The notes under the pieces: generated by a model | The model's database searches: none | What the model was told of the DNA's origin: nothing | Seen by the model: the letters and a program-made list of their open reading frames with translations, nothing else | Made by a program: the position numbers and the translations under genes | Part shown: positions 53,935 to 62,477 of the stretch, one piece after another | How positions within the stretch are numbered: position 1 is the stretch's first letter | How the letters are laid out: each line of letters starts with the position of its first letter | NCBI RefSeq assembly: GCF_008389435.1 | Contig: NZ_VUYS01000008.1 | Coordinates: 70,774 to 134,773, forward strand | Origin: Candidatus Nitrosocosmicus agrestis | GTDB lineage: Archaea > Thermoproteota > Nitrososphaeria > Nitrososphaerales > Nitrososphaeraceae | Direction of reading: 5' to 3' | DNA length: 64,000 nucleotides

Positions 53935-54207
53935 ATGCCACAAGCAAAAAAGATCTGTATTGTCTGTGAAAAAAATATTGATGTGGCAAGGGGAAATGAA
54001 ATTAAACGTTGTACCCACTGCAATAATACAGTTTGTAATAAGCACTTTGACATTTGTAGGATTTGCGAAAAAGTGATCTGTGACAACGAATTGAGAAGTT
54101 GTGGTTCATGTTTGAAGGACCAATGTAAGAATTGTACTATAAAAACAAGAGATCCTAAAACCAACTCTATTTCTTTGTACTGTTTACACTGTTCAGCAGA
54201 AAAGTAA
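53935..54207 (+). CDS. small multi-cysteine zinc-finger protein
   Basis: A 90-residue protein with about 15 Cys and two His arranged in CxxC pairs (CIVCEK, CTHCNN, CNKHFD, CRICEK, CGSCLK, CKNC, CLHC), the outline of RING/B-box or treble-clef zinc fingers. Probably cytoplasmic and involved in protein or nucleic-acid binding. No partner is evident; the convergent neighbour is the exported beta-propeller. It starts at ATG 53935 with GAGG upstream. Confidence 0.75.
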   Translation: MPQAKKICIVCEKNIDVARGNEIKRCTHCNNTVCNKHFDICRICEKVICDNELRSCGSCLKDQCKNCTIKTRDPKTNSISLYCLHCSAEK

Positions 54208-54229
54208 TTTGGATTAGTTTTCAATATAA

Positions 54230-55975
54230 CTATTTTAATCCAAAGGCCACTATTGAACCTCCAACATCATCATCATTACCCGGCAAGTTTACTTTGTCGG
54301 TGGGAACAAATAGCATCCCATTGCCTATTGAAATACCGACTGGAGAGATGGCAGCACTAACATCATATTCCCACAATTTGGCACCTGAGGTTTTGTCAAG
54401 GGCTAAAACTATGCCTGATCTTTTGTTTCCATCAAATTCTATGTATCCTGTATAAACCACTCCATTGGATACTGTAGGTGATACTCTGGGAGGGAATTTA
54501 GTATCTATCTTCCATTTTATGTCTCCATTTTTCAGGCTGATGGCATAAATAGTGCCATTTACAAGGCCCTGTTCGATTGAATCGTGTGGAGCTTCTTTAT
54601 GTCCGCTTAATCCATCAGTAAAGAAATTTAGACCCCGATTTGTAGCTGTGATGTACAAAGTATCATTATCAACCGCATGATAATTGTATACACCGTAAGA
54701 CCAGGTCATTCCTGTTCCATCGGGTGAGGGAATCTTATCAATATCAATTTGTTTTCCTAACGTAGTCCACCAAATTTCTTTTCCAGTCTTTGCGTCCATA
54801 GCAATTAAATTTCCGCCTTTATCGTGACCTATCACTAATTTTCTTTGAGTTCCATTATCAAATTTCACATTGCTAACACTGCTGCCCCAAGATGTATCCC
54901 AATCATGTGTATCAGGCACTGCAATTTCCAGTACTGTCTCATGTGCAATGAATGGAGTTGACCAAATAATTTTGCCATTCTTTATGTCTATAGCAACCAT
55001 ATGATTTGAATACAGATTAGGTGTCATCCTTGTACTTGCATTAAAATTCGGCGATGCACTGCCTAAGGGAATATAGGCAATTCCATTATCGCTATCTATG
55101 GACCCACCAGACCAAGCAGTAGCCCCTCCATTTGGCGGATTTTTATCAGGATCAACCCAGTCACCTGAAGTGGTATCTATATTCCAGATAATTTCTCCAT
55201 TGGTTCTATTCAAAGCTGTTACGTTTCCCTTTACATAGCCTTCACCTGGAGGTAATCCGCTTCCTCCGGAACCAGCCAAAACGTAATCATTCCAAATAAG
55301 AGGTGGAGAGTTAATAGCATAACCTAAACTGGTATCACCCAATTTGGGAGATTCCCATAGTATATCTCCGTTTGAAGCATCAATTGCAACTATTTTTGCC
55401 TCTGTACCCACCGTTGAGTAAATAATGCCGTCCGAGAAATACAGCCCCATTGTTGGTCCACCGTTAGTTTCAGTTTTCCATTTTAATTTACCTGTAGAAA
55501 GATCTATAGCAAATACATTGCCAAGATAGTCTTGAAAGTAGCCCTCATCGTTAATTATAAGTGGAGGCTCTTGAATTTCAACCGTATTATTAAATCTCCA
55601 TTTTATAACCAGCTCATCAACATTGGATTTACCTATATCGGTTTGATTACTATTCCTTGTTCCAAAAATGTCATGATTAATAAAAATCCAATTATTCTTG
55701 TTAATTTGCTCCATCCCAGTCTCAAAAGTCTGAGGAGATCTTTGTTGATTACTTGAGGAAGTTACTGATGACTTTTTCTCGTTTGGATTGTCATTATCAA
55801 CTTCAGAACCAATAGTGACGAATCCTGGGATGTGTTGCAAGTTGTTTTGAGCATATCCAGAAGAAAAAAATGATGATCCCAAGACCAAAAAGGCTGATGT
55901 CATGACAAAAAATAATATTATAGTGTTACGCGTATTATGTACAAAATACTTTTTCACTAAACTTTTAACGACCAC
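54230..55975 (-). CDS. exported PQQ-type beta-propeller protein (quinoprotein dehydrogenase-like)
   Basis: A 581-residue exported protein. Signal peptide at 13-42 (FFVMTSAFLVLGSSFF, then GYAQ). The rest consists of repeated beta-propeller blades with PQQ-repeat signatures (NVFAIDLSTGKLKWKTET, IVAIDASNGDILWES, LIAMDAKTGKEIWW, ALDKTSGAKLWEYDV). HDWDTSWGSS resembles the catalytic Asp region of PQQ alcohol dehydrogenases. PQQ synthesis genes are not seen here, so it may use another cofactor or serve binding only. It starts with ATG 55975 and converges with the small zinc-finger gene. Confidence 0.85.
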   Translation of the reverse strand: MVVKSLVKKYFVHNTRNTIILFFVMTSAFLVLGSSFFSSGYAQNNLQHIPGFVTIGSEVDNDNPNEKKSSVTSSSNQQRSPQTFETGMEQINKNNWIFINHDIFGTRNSNQTDIGKSNVDELVIKWRFNNTVEIQEPPLIINDEGYFQDYLGNVFAIDLSTGKLKWKTETNGGPTMGLYFSDGIIYSTVGTEAKIVAIDASNGDILWESPKLGDTSLGYAINSPPLIWNDYVLAGSGGSGLPPGEGYVKGNVTALNRTNGEIIWNIDTTSGDWVDPDKNPPNGGATAWSGGSIDSDNGIAYIPLGSASPNFNASTRMTPNLYSNHMVAIDIKNGKIIWSTPFIAHETVLEIAVPDTHDWDTSWGSSVSNVKFDNGTQRKLVIGHDKGGNLIAMDAKTGKEIWWTTLGKQIDIDKIPSPDGTGMTWSYGVYNYHAVDNDTLYITATNRGLNFFTDGLSGHKEAPHDSIEQGLVNGTIYAISLKNGDIKWKIDTKFPPRVSPTVSNGVVYTGYIEFDGNKRSGIVLALDKTSGAKLWEYDVSAAISPVGISIGNGMLFVPTDKVNLPGNDDDVGGSIVAFGLK

Positions 55976-57043
55976 CTTTGATAAAATTCTTATTTTTTTA
56001 ATTTTGATATGTCAAAGTAATTGCTTTTCTATGTAGAATTTTTGTCGATAAATTTACTTAATTTTAATTCATACGTATTTGTAGTAGATCTATTTAGTAT
56101 TCATAAAGATTTTGAGTGAAAAGGTTGCCGTTTTTACTATTGAATGCATTGGAATCTATAGATGTCCACTCGATCCATCACTGTCAATAGGTAACTTATT
56201 GATATTTGGAATTTGGAGTTAAATAATCATTATTGCGTTGCGTTTTTTTAAATACTTCAATTTCCCAAAAGCCGCCAACTAGTATTACTTCCTTTATTTT
56301 GGGAATCTTTTCATCATGGCTTTTTCTCAGATGTTTGTTTATTACACTGACTCGAAAATGAAATTTCACTTCTTAGACACCTGAGCCTCTTTTCTGGGTT
56401 AAAAATATGAGCAGATAGAATTAACTCAAGATCCAAAAATAGGATTTCTTGCAAAACCTTGAAATAATGCGGTAATCAAGTTCTCGCAATTATTTTCAGA
56501 TACATGTTGTCAAGTTAATTTGAGTCAATCGAAACCATGGCCAAAGAAGATTCTAAATTGAAAATTAATTGCTGGACTATTATGACCCTAAACAAATAAA
56601 AAAACAACTGTAGAAGTATACAAACATAATATATCCATTTGATGGCTTATTTATCTAAAGTCGTCCAAATTTATATAGAGAAACTCATTACAATTCCAAT
56701 TCAAAATGCGGTTGCAATATGAATTAGTGTGGCTGCCAAAACAGTATAATGTGAATACAAACCATGACCTGACCAAATATAATCCACACTGATGATAATT
56801 ACCTTAGGAAATTATACTGTATTTTGTGTCAGGTAGTGTCATTAGTGCATCACCAACTATTATGACATTATAACAAAGATACTTCTCTGCGAAAGGTAAA
56901 ACCCATCCTAAGTTTTTCCATGGGATTTGCCATGAGGATTTATTGATAAAAAAATTATGAATTACTTAAATAATTAGCTAATAGAATGGAAAAACAAACA
57001 AAAAGTATTGGCCAATGTTGGAATTCTTCCTTCAAAGGCCGAT
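55976..57043. other. long gene-free stretch
   Basis: About 1.07 kb between the beta-propeller and DoxX genes. No convincing gene is visible. It contains an imperfect inverted repeat (56731-56832), annotated separately. Base composition is AT-rich as elsewhere. Confidence 0.45.
56731..56832. repeat. imperfect inverted repeat flanking about 60 bp
   Basis: ACAGTATAAT at 56741-56750 is the exact complement of ATTATACTGT at 56811-56820, with similarity continuing outward on both sides (CTGCCAAAA versus CTGACACAAAAT on the reverse strand), giving arms of about 20 bases. It may be a small hairpin-forming element or a relic of a miniature transposon. Confidence 0.4.
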
Positions 57044-57053
57044 CTATAAAAAG
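57044..57053 (+). promoter_or_regulatory. TATA box of the DoxX gene
   Basis: CTATAAAAAG is centred about 25 bases before ATG 57074, predicting a leaderless transcript. Confidence 0.5.
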
Positions 57054-57073
57054 GATGATTTTCCTTTTTTATT

Positions 57074-57499
57074 ATGCAGATCGAAAAGATTTCAGCTTTC
57101 TCACCATTACCTATAAGAATAATGGCAGGAGTGGCCTTCATACTTCATGGTATGCCAAAATTTAATGATTTATTGGGAACTCAGGGTTTTTTTGCCTCTG
57201 TTGGCATCCCGGCTGATTTGGCACTTTTAATAGGATTATTAGAAGTAATCGGTGGAATTTTGCTAATAGTTGGTTTAGTTACTAGGGTAGTGGCAATATT
57301 GTTCGCAGTTGAAATGATGTGCGCTATCTTGATAGTAAAAGCAGGGAATAGCTTTATGGGACAAGGGGGTTTTGAAGTTGATTTGTTGTTAATGTCCATT
57401 TCGATTAGTCTTGCGATCTCCGGGCCTGGGAGATTATCGATAGAAAAGGAGATAATCAAGCGGGAAATATTTCCTAAAATTTCGTATAAAAAAAGATAA
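57074..57499 (+). CDS. DoxX-family membrane protein
   Basis: A 141-residue membrane protein with four helices: PLPIRIMAGVAFILHG-PKF (15-30) at the start, LALLIGLLEVIGGILLIVGL, VVAILFAVEMMCAILIV and LLLMSISISLAISGPG. The pattern R-x-x-x-G-x-x-F-x-x-H-G, G-x-P, E-x-x-G-G, and GFEVD is that of the DoxX group, named after the Acidianus thiosulfate:quinone oxidoreductase subunit but present in many unrelated roles. It starts with ATG 57074. Single-gene unit. Confidence 0.87.
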   Translation: MQIEKISAFSPLPIRIMAGVAFILHGMPKFNDLLGTQGFFASVGIPADLALLIGLLEVIGGILLIVGLVTRVVAILFAVEMMCAILIVKAGNSFMGQGGFEVDLLLMSISISLAISGPGRLSIEKEIIKREIFPKISYKKR

Positions 57500-58045
57500 T
57501 ATATAGCACATAAAGAATCGTTAACAAAATGTTCAGCGAAAAAAATCGCGATAATTCATCAGCCTTTTGACAACTTAATATCCTCCCAAAAAAGAGATAA
57601 AATAAAGTAAATGATACGGCCGGAAAAAACCATCTATCTATTTTTTCTTTCTAAAGTATTAGTGGTTTTTTCAAATTTATTTGTCAGATCTTGAGTAGTT
57701 GTTAAAATGTCTATCGTATTTGCTGTGAGCAAAATAAAAATCTGTATTTTTCCACACGACTATATCATTTTTTGGTATCGATCTAGAGGTGTGAATCATA
57801 ATTCTGCAAAGCAAAATGGTGTTTATTTATGTCTGATTAATAGGGCATAATGCTCGATGGAATACATCTGTAATGACTTTTACATATCTCCTCAAAAATG
57901 GAACTCAGCGTCGATTTTTTGGTTCTCCAACTATGATTACACTTCGTTCAGCGAAAGAACTGTGAACTTGTTTATCTAATGATGAACTCTGAAATTCTGA
58001 TATCATTGTAACAGAGAGGGAACTGAAAATCAAAAAGAAATAAGG
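57500..58045. other. non-coding stretch
   Basis: About 550 bases between DoxX and tRNA-Ala. It includes a short run with RTGATGA- and CTGA-like boxes near 57980-58026, not enough to call a C/D RNA. No gene is visible. Confidence 0.4.
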
Positions 58046-58137
58046 TGGACCGGGTGGGATTTGAACCCACGACCACCTACGTTTCCTCTGCCTTTAGCAT
58101 GCAAGGCAGGTATTCTACCAGTCTAAACTACCGGCCC
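58046..58137 (-). tRNA. tRNA-Ala (anticodon TGC) with probable intron
   Basis: On the minus strand: acceptor GGGCCGG pairing with CCGGTCC (G3-U70 wobble of alanine), D-arm GTTT-AGACTGGTA-GAAT, then CCTGC-CTTGCA with anticodon TGC, T-arm GTGGG-TTCAAAT-CCCAC and discriminator A. The total of 92 bases is 18 longer than normal. The excess lies directly after the anticodon. Removing the 18 bases after position 37 leaves stem CCTGC/GTAGG with one G-U pair; removing 18 bases after position 40 leaves the perfect stem CCTGC/GCAGG. I cannot fold a standard bulge-helix-bulge, so the exact splice sites are unsure. Confidence 0.88.
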
Positions 58138-58251
58138 ATCTATAATGATTTATTCAAGAGTGTTATTGGTTCTATTTTATTGTTTTTATAATATGGAGAA
58201 TTGATCTAGCTTTTCCAAATCTATTAAATATTCAAACGCTGTAAATAAAGT

Positions 58252-59100
58252 ATGGGTAAAGATTATGCCAACAAGGACGTACTTTGCGAGACTGATTGGG
58301 TTAACGATAATCTGAATAATCCAGACATAAAAATATTGGAAGTGGATTACGATGTTGAAAATGCCTATAAAGAGGGTCATATTCCGAACGCATACATGGT
58401 TTGGTGGAGAAAAGATATCAATGATGATTCCACTAGAGATATTATAAATAAGCAACAATTTGAGCAACTCATGTCCCGTTTGGGTGTTAAGAAAAGTGAT
58501 GAGTTATTACTTTATGGTGATTTTAACAATTGGTTTGCTGCCTTTGCTTTTTGGGTATTCAAATATTTTGGTCATGAGAAAATCAAAATAATTAACGGTG
58601 GGAGAAAAAAGTGGGAAAGTGAAAATAGACCGTACACAAAAGATGAACCACCTCAAAATCAAAGTGTTTACAAGGCGTCTGCACCAGACGAGGGTGTTCG
58701 CGCATATTTGGAGGATGTAAAACGCGCGCTTCGAAAACAGGAAGTCGGGTTAGTAGACGTGAGATCCCCAAAGGAATTCAAAGGTGAGATTACTGCACCT
58801 CCTGAATATCCAATGGAACATGCCCAACGAGGGGGTCATATCCCAGGAGCGAAAAACATACCTTGGGTTCAAGCGTTAAACGATGATGGCACTTTTAAAT
58901 CTGCTGAAGAACTTGAAAAATTATACCAAGGACATGAATTAAACCCTGATCAGCATATAATAACATATTGCAGAATAGGAGAACGTTCCTCACATACTTG
59001 GTTTGTATTAAAGTATTTGCTGGGATATCCCTCTGTAAAAAATTATGATGGTTCATGGACGGAATGGGGAAATATGATTGGCAATCCAATAGAAAAATAG
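58252..59100 (+). CDS. two-domain rhodanese (thiosulfate or 3-mercaptopyruvate sulfurtransferase)
   Basis: A 282-residue protein with two rhodanese domains. The N-terminal domain (10-140) is non-catalytic with Asp in the loop YGDFNN; the C-terminal domain (155-280) has the catalytic Cys240 in YCRIGERSSHTW. The loop CRIGER resembles thiosulfate sulfurtransferases (CRxGxR). It moves sulfane sulfur from thiosulfate or mercaptopyruvate to cyanide or thiols. It is the first of three rightward genes (sulfurtransferase, hypothetical, ferredoxin fusion) that may be expressed together. Start ATG 58252. Confidence 0.93.
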   Translation: MGKDYANKDVLCETDWVNDNLNNPDIKILEVDYDVENAYKEGHIPNAYMVWWRKDINDDSTRDIINKQQFEQLMSRLGVKKSDELLLYGDFNNWFAAFAFWVFKYFGHEKIKIINGGRKKWESENRPYTKDEPPQNQSVYKASAPDEGVRAYLEDVKRALRKQEVGLVDVRSPKEFKGEITAPPEYPMEHAQRGGHIPGAKNIPWVQALNDDGTFKSAEELEKLYQGHELNPDQHIITYCRIGERSSHTWFVLKYLLGYPSVKNYDGSWTEWGNMIGNPIEK

Positions 59101-59119
59101 GATTGATTATAGACTAAAA

Positions 59120-59449
59120 ATGAGTGACAACTCCAGCACTTCATTTTCAATGGATGATCCTATTAGAAAAGGAAGGTTCTATTTTATATTCGAAGACAAT
59201 CACTCTTATATTTTGTATGATAAAACAAAAAGAGGCCTGGAAATAAAAGATACTTTTACTGAAGAGCAGACAGGAATCACGTTAGAAAAAGGTATTATTT
59301 ATGATATGGATGGAAGGGGTCATAAGGTACCCATAAGGTGGCTATATCCAAAGTCAAAATATGATCTTGATCATGTCTTAGAAGCTGCCGAAAGAATGGA
59401 AAAAAAATATCGTGAAATAAGGGAATTGACATGTCCTGATAGCGACTAG
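59120..59449 (+). CDS. hypothetical protein
   Basis: A 109-residue acidic soluble protein. The middle reads as a compact beta-rich domain (GRFYFIFEDNHSYILYD, GLEIKDTFTEEQTG, YDMDGRGHKVPIRWLYP), and the end is a helix with KKYREIREL. No family recognised. Located 19 bases after the rhodanese and 57 bases before the ferredoxin fusion on the same strand. Confidence 0.6.
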   Translation: MSDNSSTSFSMDDPIRKGRFYFIFEDNHSYILYDKTKRGLEIKDTFTEEQTGITLEKGIIYDMDGRGHKVPIRWLYPKSKYDLDHVLEAAERMEKKYREIRELTCPDSD

Positions 59450-59506
59450 AGAACTTTTTTAAAACAAATAACTTTTAATATCCTTATTGGGGAGTACTGG
59501 TATTCA

Positions 59507-60541
59507 ATGTCTCTGTTGCTATCAGACAAGGTCTGGGTAATGCTATCTGAAGTTGCAAAAAGAGGTATTTATCCAACTCACGGGGCAAAATTAGGAATTT
59601 ACCGTTTGCCTGTTGATCTTTATGGACAGTCGGAAATGAGTGGGATTATGAATGAACTCAAATCTTTTGGATATACTTTGGACACATTCGCAGATCGAGT
59701 TTTTGTCACAAAAAAGTGGGTAGAAAAAGAATTCGATATCTTTACAAATCAAGAGCAATCTGCAGAACTCTATGTAACCGTTGAAATTGTTACTGGAGAA
59801 GTCTTGGATTTAATATATCAAATTAGACCGATAGAGGCATTTGGAGACTTTTACTGGGTTAAGAATTATAGGCAAAAAGCCGATATTAATGCTAAAATTA
59901 TAATCGATAATATCTTGAGAAATACAAAAATTGGCCAGAAACTGATTGGATATTATCAAAAGATTCAGAAATTATCTCAAGAAGAAGCCATTAAAAAATT
60001 GGAACAAATTACACCCCTGGCCAATTCATCGAAGAATCTTGCAGATGATAAAAAACCTTTGACTGCATCGTCACCTCCTCCTCAAAATGCATCGCAAAAG
60101 CTGGAAACACCTGTCGCAGAAGTGTCGCCTCCTCAACCACAAGCGGAAACTCCAGTAACCGTTCCTTTATCGGAAAATACGACGCTTCAATTGACCGGTA
60201 CTGGAACTAATCATACCGCCGCTGAAGGTCCTATAGATGTAGGGTTTAAATCCTCCAGACAGCCTGCCGGAAAGTTTCAGGGAATTCAAGTATGGGGACC
60301 GTACGATGCTCCGGGTCAGTTAGGTATTTGGGGAACAGATGTTTGTGTAGATTTTGATATTTGTGTATCAGATGGTGCTTGTATTGACGCATGTCCTGTT
60401 AACGTATATGAATGGTTGGATACGCCAGGTCATCCTGCATCAGAAAGAAAGCCATTTATGATTAGAGAAAAAGACTGCATATTTTGTCTGGCTTGTGAAA
60501 ACGTGTGCCCTCCTCAGGCAATAAAAATATTTAAAAAGTAA
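59507..60541 (+). CDS. dicluster ferredoxin (Sulfolobus zinc-ferredoxin type) with N-terminal extra domain
   Basis: A 344-residue fusion. Residues 1-165 are an unrecognised alpha/beta domain; 165-235 is a Pro/Gln/Thr-rich linker; 236-344 is a Sulfolobus-type dicluster ferredoxin: CVSDGACIDACP (Cys286, 292, 296; Asp289 at the position that favours a 3Fe-4S cluster) and CIFCLACENVCP (Cys324, 327, 330, 334). Compared with the Sulfolobus protein, all three zinc-binding His of the N-terminal loop are replaced (GKFQGIQVWGP and GIWGTD where HSGH and GVHGT occur), so zinc is probably not bound. It should carry electrons in the cytoplasm. Start ATG 59507 follows TATA-like TTTTAATATCC at 59472. Confidence 0.9.
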   Translation: MSLLLSDKVWVMLSEVAKRGIYPTHGAKLGIYRLPVDLYGQSEMSGIMNELKSFGYTLDTFADRVFVTKKWVEKEFDIFTNQEQSAELYVTVEIVTGEVLDLIYQIRPIEAFGDFYWVKNYRQKADINAKIIIDNILRNTKIGQKLIGYYQKIQKLSQEEAIKKLEQITPLANSSKNLADDKKPLTASSPPPQNASQKLETPVAEVSPPQPQAETPVTVPLSENTTLQLTGTGTNHTAAEGPIDVGFKSSRQPAGKFQGIQVWGPYDAPGQLGIWGTDVCVDFDICVSDGACIDACPVNVYEWLDTPGHPASERKPFMIREKDCIFCLACENVCPPQAIKIFKK

Positions 60542-60555
60542 AATCACATCTGGAA

Positions 60556-61308
60556 TTAATTATTTTTTTTATTTTGCTCTTTTGTGTATTTGTAGATGCG
60601 ATATGAAAGGTTGTTATTAAATTTCATAGTCGATGTCCACTTTGAATTGTTATCATAAAGTGTAACTAAAGATTTCTTTAATGAACTGTCTATGTTATTA
60701 TAGGCGTTTTCACCCACTACTATTTCGTTTGGGTAGGCCACCGAGGTTATTTTAGCTGCGATACTGATGCTAAACCCGATCAAATCTATATGTGCATGGT
60801 TGATGTTCTTACCATATAGTATAACCAAGGCTGAACCATATTCGATGCCTATTTTTATGGCAATTTCACCTAAAGAATGCTGGCGAAAGATGGGATTAAC
60901 TCCTTTAGTTATTGTTTCCTGTATGTGCGTTGCGCATTCCAATGAATGTTGGATTGCTTGGTTGGGATTGAAATCCGAAGGAAACAAAGCAATTACTGCA
61001 TCGCCAACAAATTTTAATACATATCCGCCAAACTTAACTACCGCAAGACTAATCTCTTGGGAAAAAATCTGAATTATTAAAGATAGGTTCGCCGGTGATA
61101 TGTCCCGTGACATTTGAGTGGAACCTGCAATATCTACATACATTACGACTATATTAGCGTTAGAGTTTACTTTTCGTTGTAAAAATTTTCTACAAGAGTC
61201 TGTAGATAAATCGATGAACAAACCATTATTTTCAATGCTAAGTGCAACCCTTTGCTGTATGCCTTTCAAAAAGGTAGAATCATCATCTTCTTGGTTTGGC
61301 AATTGCAA
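60556..61308 (-). CDS. class III nucleotidyl cyclase-domain protein
   Basis: A 250-residue cyclase-homology protein. The two metal aspartates appear in VMYVDIAGSTQMS (first) and KFVGDAVIALFP (second), with the strand GIEYGSALVILYG and the helix IGFSISIAAKITSVA; the transition-state Asn/Arg positions of adenylate cyclases are less clear. If active it would make cyclic nucleotide. There is no sensor domain. It converges on the ferredoxin gene with 14 bases between stops. A relative is at 34989-35708. Confidence 0.82.
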   Translation of the reverse strand: MQLPNQEDDDSTFLKGIQQRVALSIENNGLFIDLSTDSCRKFLQRKVNSNANIVVMYVDIAGSTQMSRDISPANLSLIIQIFSQEISLAVVKFGGYVLKFVGDAVIALFPSDFNPNQAIQHSLECATHIQETITKGVNPIFRQHSLGEIAIKIGIEYGSALVILYGKNINHAHIDLIGFSISIAAKITSVAYPNEIVVGENAYNNIDSSLKKSLVTLYDNNSKWTSTMKFNNNLSYRIYKYTKEQNKKNN

Positions 61309-61348
61309 TACAAATTATTGTGTCAAGTGATTTATAGTTTGATGTATC

Positions 61349-61558
61349 TTGATTAACCATACTGTTCGCTTTGATAAAAAGTTGGTTATGTACCGCAATC
61401 AAAAGTTATTTTCATTTCGCCATGTTTATATCAATCCAGAATTTGAATTAACAGGAAAGTTTGTTAATTTAAACATTATGAAATATTTGCTACATGACAA
61501 GAGGAATATTTGTTCCAAAATACCATATAATTATCAAATTTTGGAAAAAGTAAAGTAG
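61349..61558 (+). CDS. hypothetical small protein, doubtful
   Basis: A 69-codon frame with basic and aromatic residues (FDKKLVMYRNQKLFSFRHVYINPEF) between two leftward genes. No motif and no clear start signal; may be chance. Confidence 0.3.
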   Translation: MINHTVRFDKKLVMYRNQKLFSFRHVYINPEFELTGKFVNLNIMKYLLHDKRNICSKIPYNYQILEKVK

Positions 61559-61630
61559 TTGCCTAGCCTCATTTAGTATCGATGATTGTTTTAACGCTAT
61601 TTCTCTGACTTAGGCCATAAATAGGGGATA

Positions 61631-62005
61631 CTACCAAGGAGCCTTTCCATTATTTAGTAAATAGGTGTTAAAATATTTAGCTTTGATATTTACATCGTAA
61701 GCTTGCCAGATCCAAAATATTAGATAAACGATTCCAAATGGTATGAAAAAAAATGTCAATGCAACAAATATCCACCCTATAATGAGTAGCGAAACTCCTC
61801 TTGCTAGCCTCCCTATATATAAATGTCCTATGCCATTAAAACCTATTATCCCCGCAATCAAAGCAATTGCCACTGCTGCCTTGGTACTTTTGGTTCTGGT
61901 CGCAATAGCAACGGCATTGGCATTGTTTTGAGGTTTTCCACATGAGGGACAAAATGAGGCATTTTCTGAGGGAAGATCTCCACCGCAGTTTCTGCAGAAA
62001 ACCAT
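61631..62005 (-). CDS. TM2-domain membrane protein with zinc ribbon
   Basis: A 124-residue protein. The N-terminus has a zinc ribbon FCRNCGG ... FCPSCGK (two CxxC pairs); after a short linker come two membrane helices (44-66, 71-98) with the TM2 signature (GIGHLYIGRLARGVSLLIIGWI and FWIWQAYDVN) typical of small TM2 proteins. The ribbon probably sits in the cytoplasm. Function unknown; such ribbon-TM2 proteins are common in archaea. Confidence 0.85.
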   Translation of the reverse strand: MVFCRNCGGDLPSENASFCPSCGKPQNNANAVAIATRTKSTKAAVAIALIAGIIGFNGIGHLYIGRLARGVSLLIIGWIFVALTFFFIPFGIVYLIFWIWQAYDVNIKAKYFNTYLLNNGKAPW

Positions 62006-62477
62006 TGTCTTATTTTAATTATATCAATATAAAGAGATTATTGACAAATCCTTGTTACAATACAAGTGTAAAAGAAAAAAGACTAGTGGGGGTTTAGAAA
62101 CATGTCATATTGCAGAGATTATATAGTTTTTATCAATATTTTTTTAATCCCTTATTCAGGTATGAACTAAGGCGTGATGAAAAAAAACGATGGATTTACG
62201 ATCTGGTTTAATAGGGTTATATTTGCCCTGTGCCCTGCAGCATTACCGTTCTGCTACAACTATATACATCTTTTTTTGAAATTTTTCTCTGTTACAGGAT
62301 CGAGTTGTATATTTTGTTATTTTTTACTCTCAAAAGAATTGATGGGCTGTTTTACTTGTTTAAATCAACTGAAAAATGGAATTTGTCGATATATTAAACA
62401 TATATCCAAAACAATAGGAATTATTTTAACTATATAGTATATTTAATAGCTAGCAATTGCCATATAATCCAGTAAGG
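62006..62477. other. gene-free stretch before the integrase
   Basis: About 470 bases. A 87-codon frame at 62174-62437 is Cys/Phe-rich and lacks support, so I leave it out. A TATATAGTATATTTAA block at 62431-62446 probably forms the integrase promoter. Confidence 0.45.

Noticed and set aside
57979-58026. Possible C/D-box guide RNA (ATGATGA ... CTGA ... CTGA)
   Set aside because: Boxes C and D' occur, but C' is weak and the terminal stem is missing; short boxes are expected by chance in AT-rich DNA.
62174-62437. 87-codon rightward frame before the integrase
   Set aside because: Many Cys and Phe in an unlikely order, no motif, and it ends in a promoter-like TATA block.
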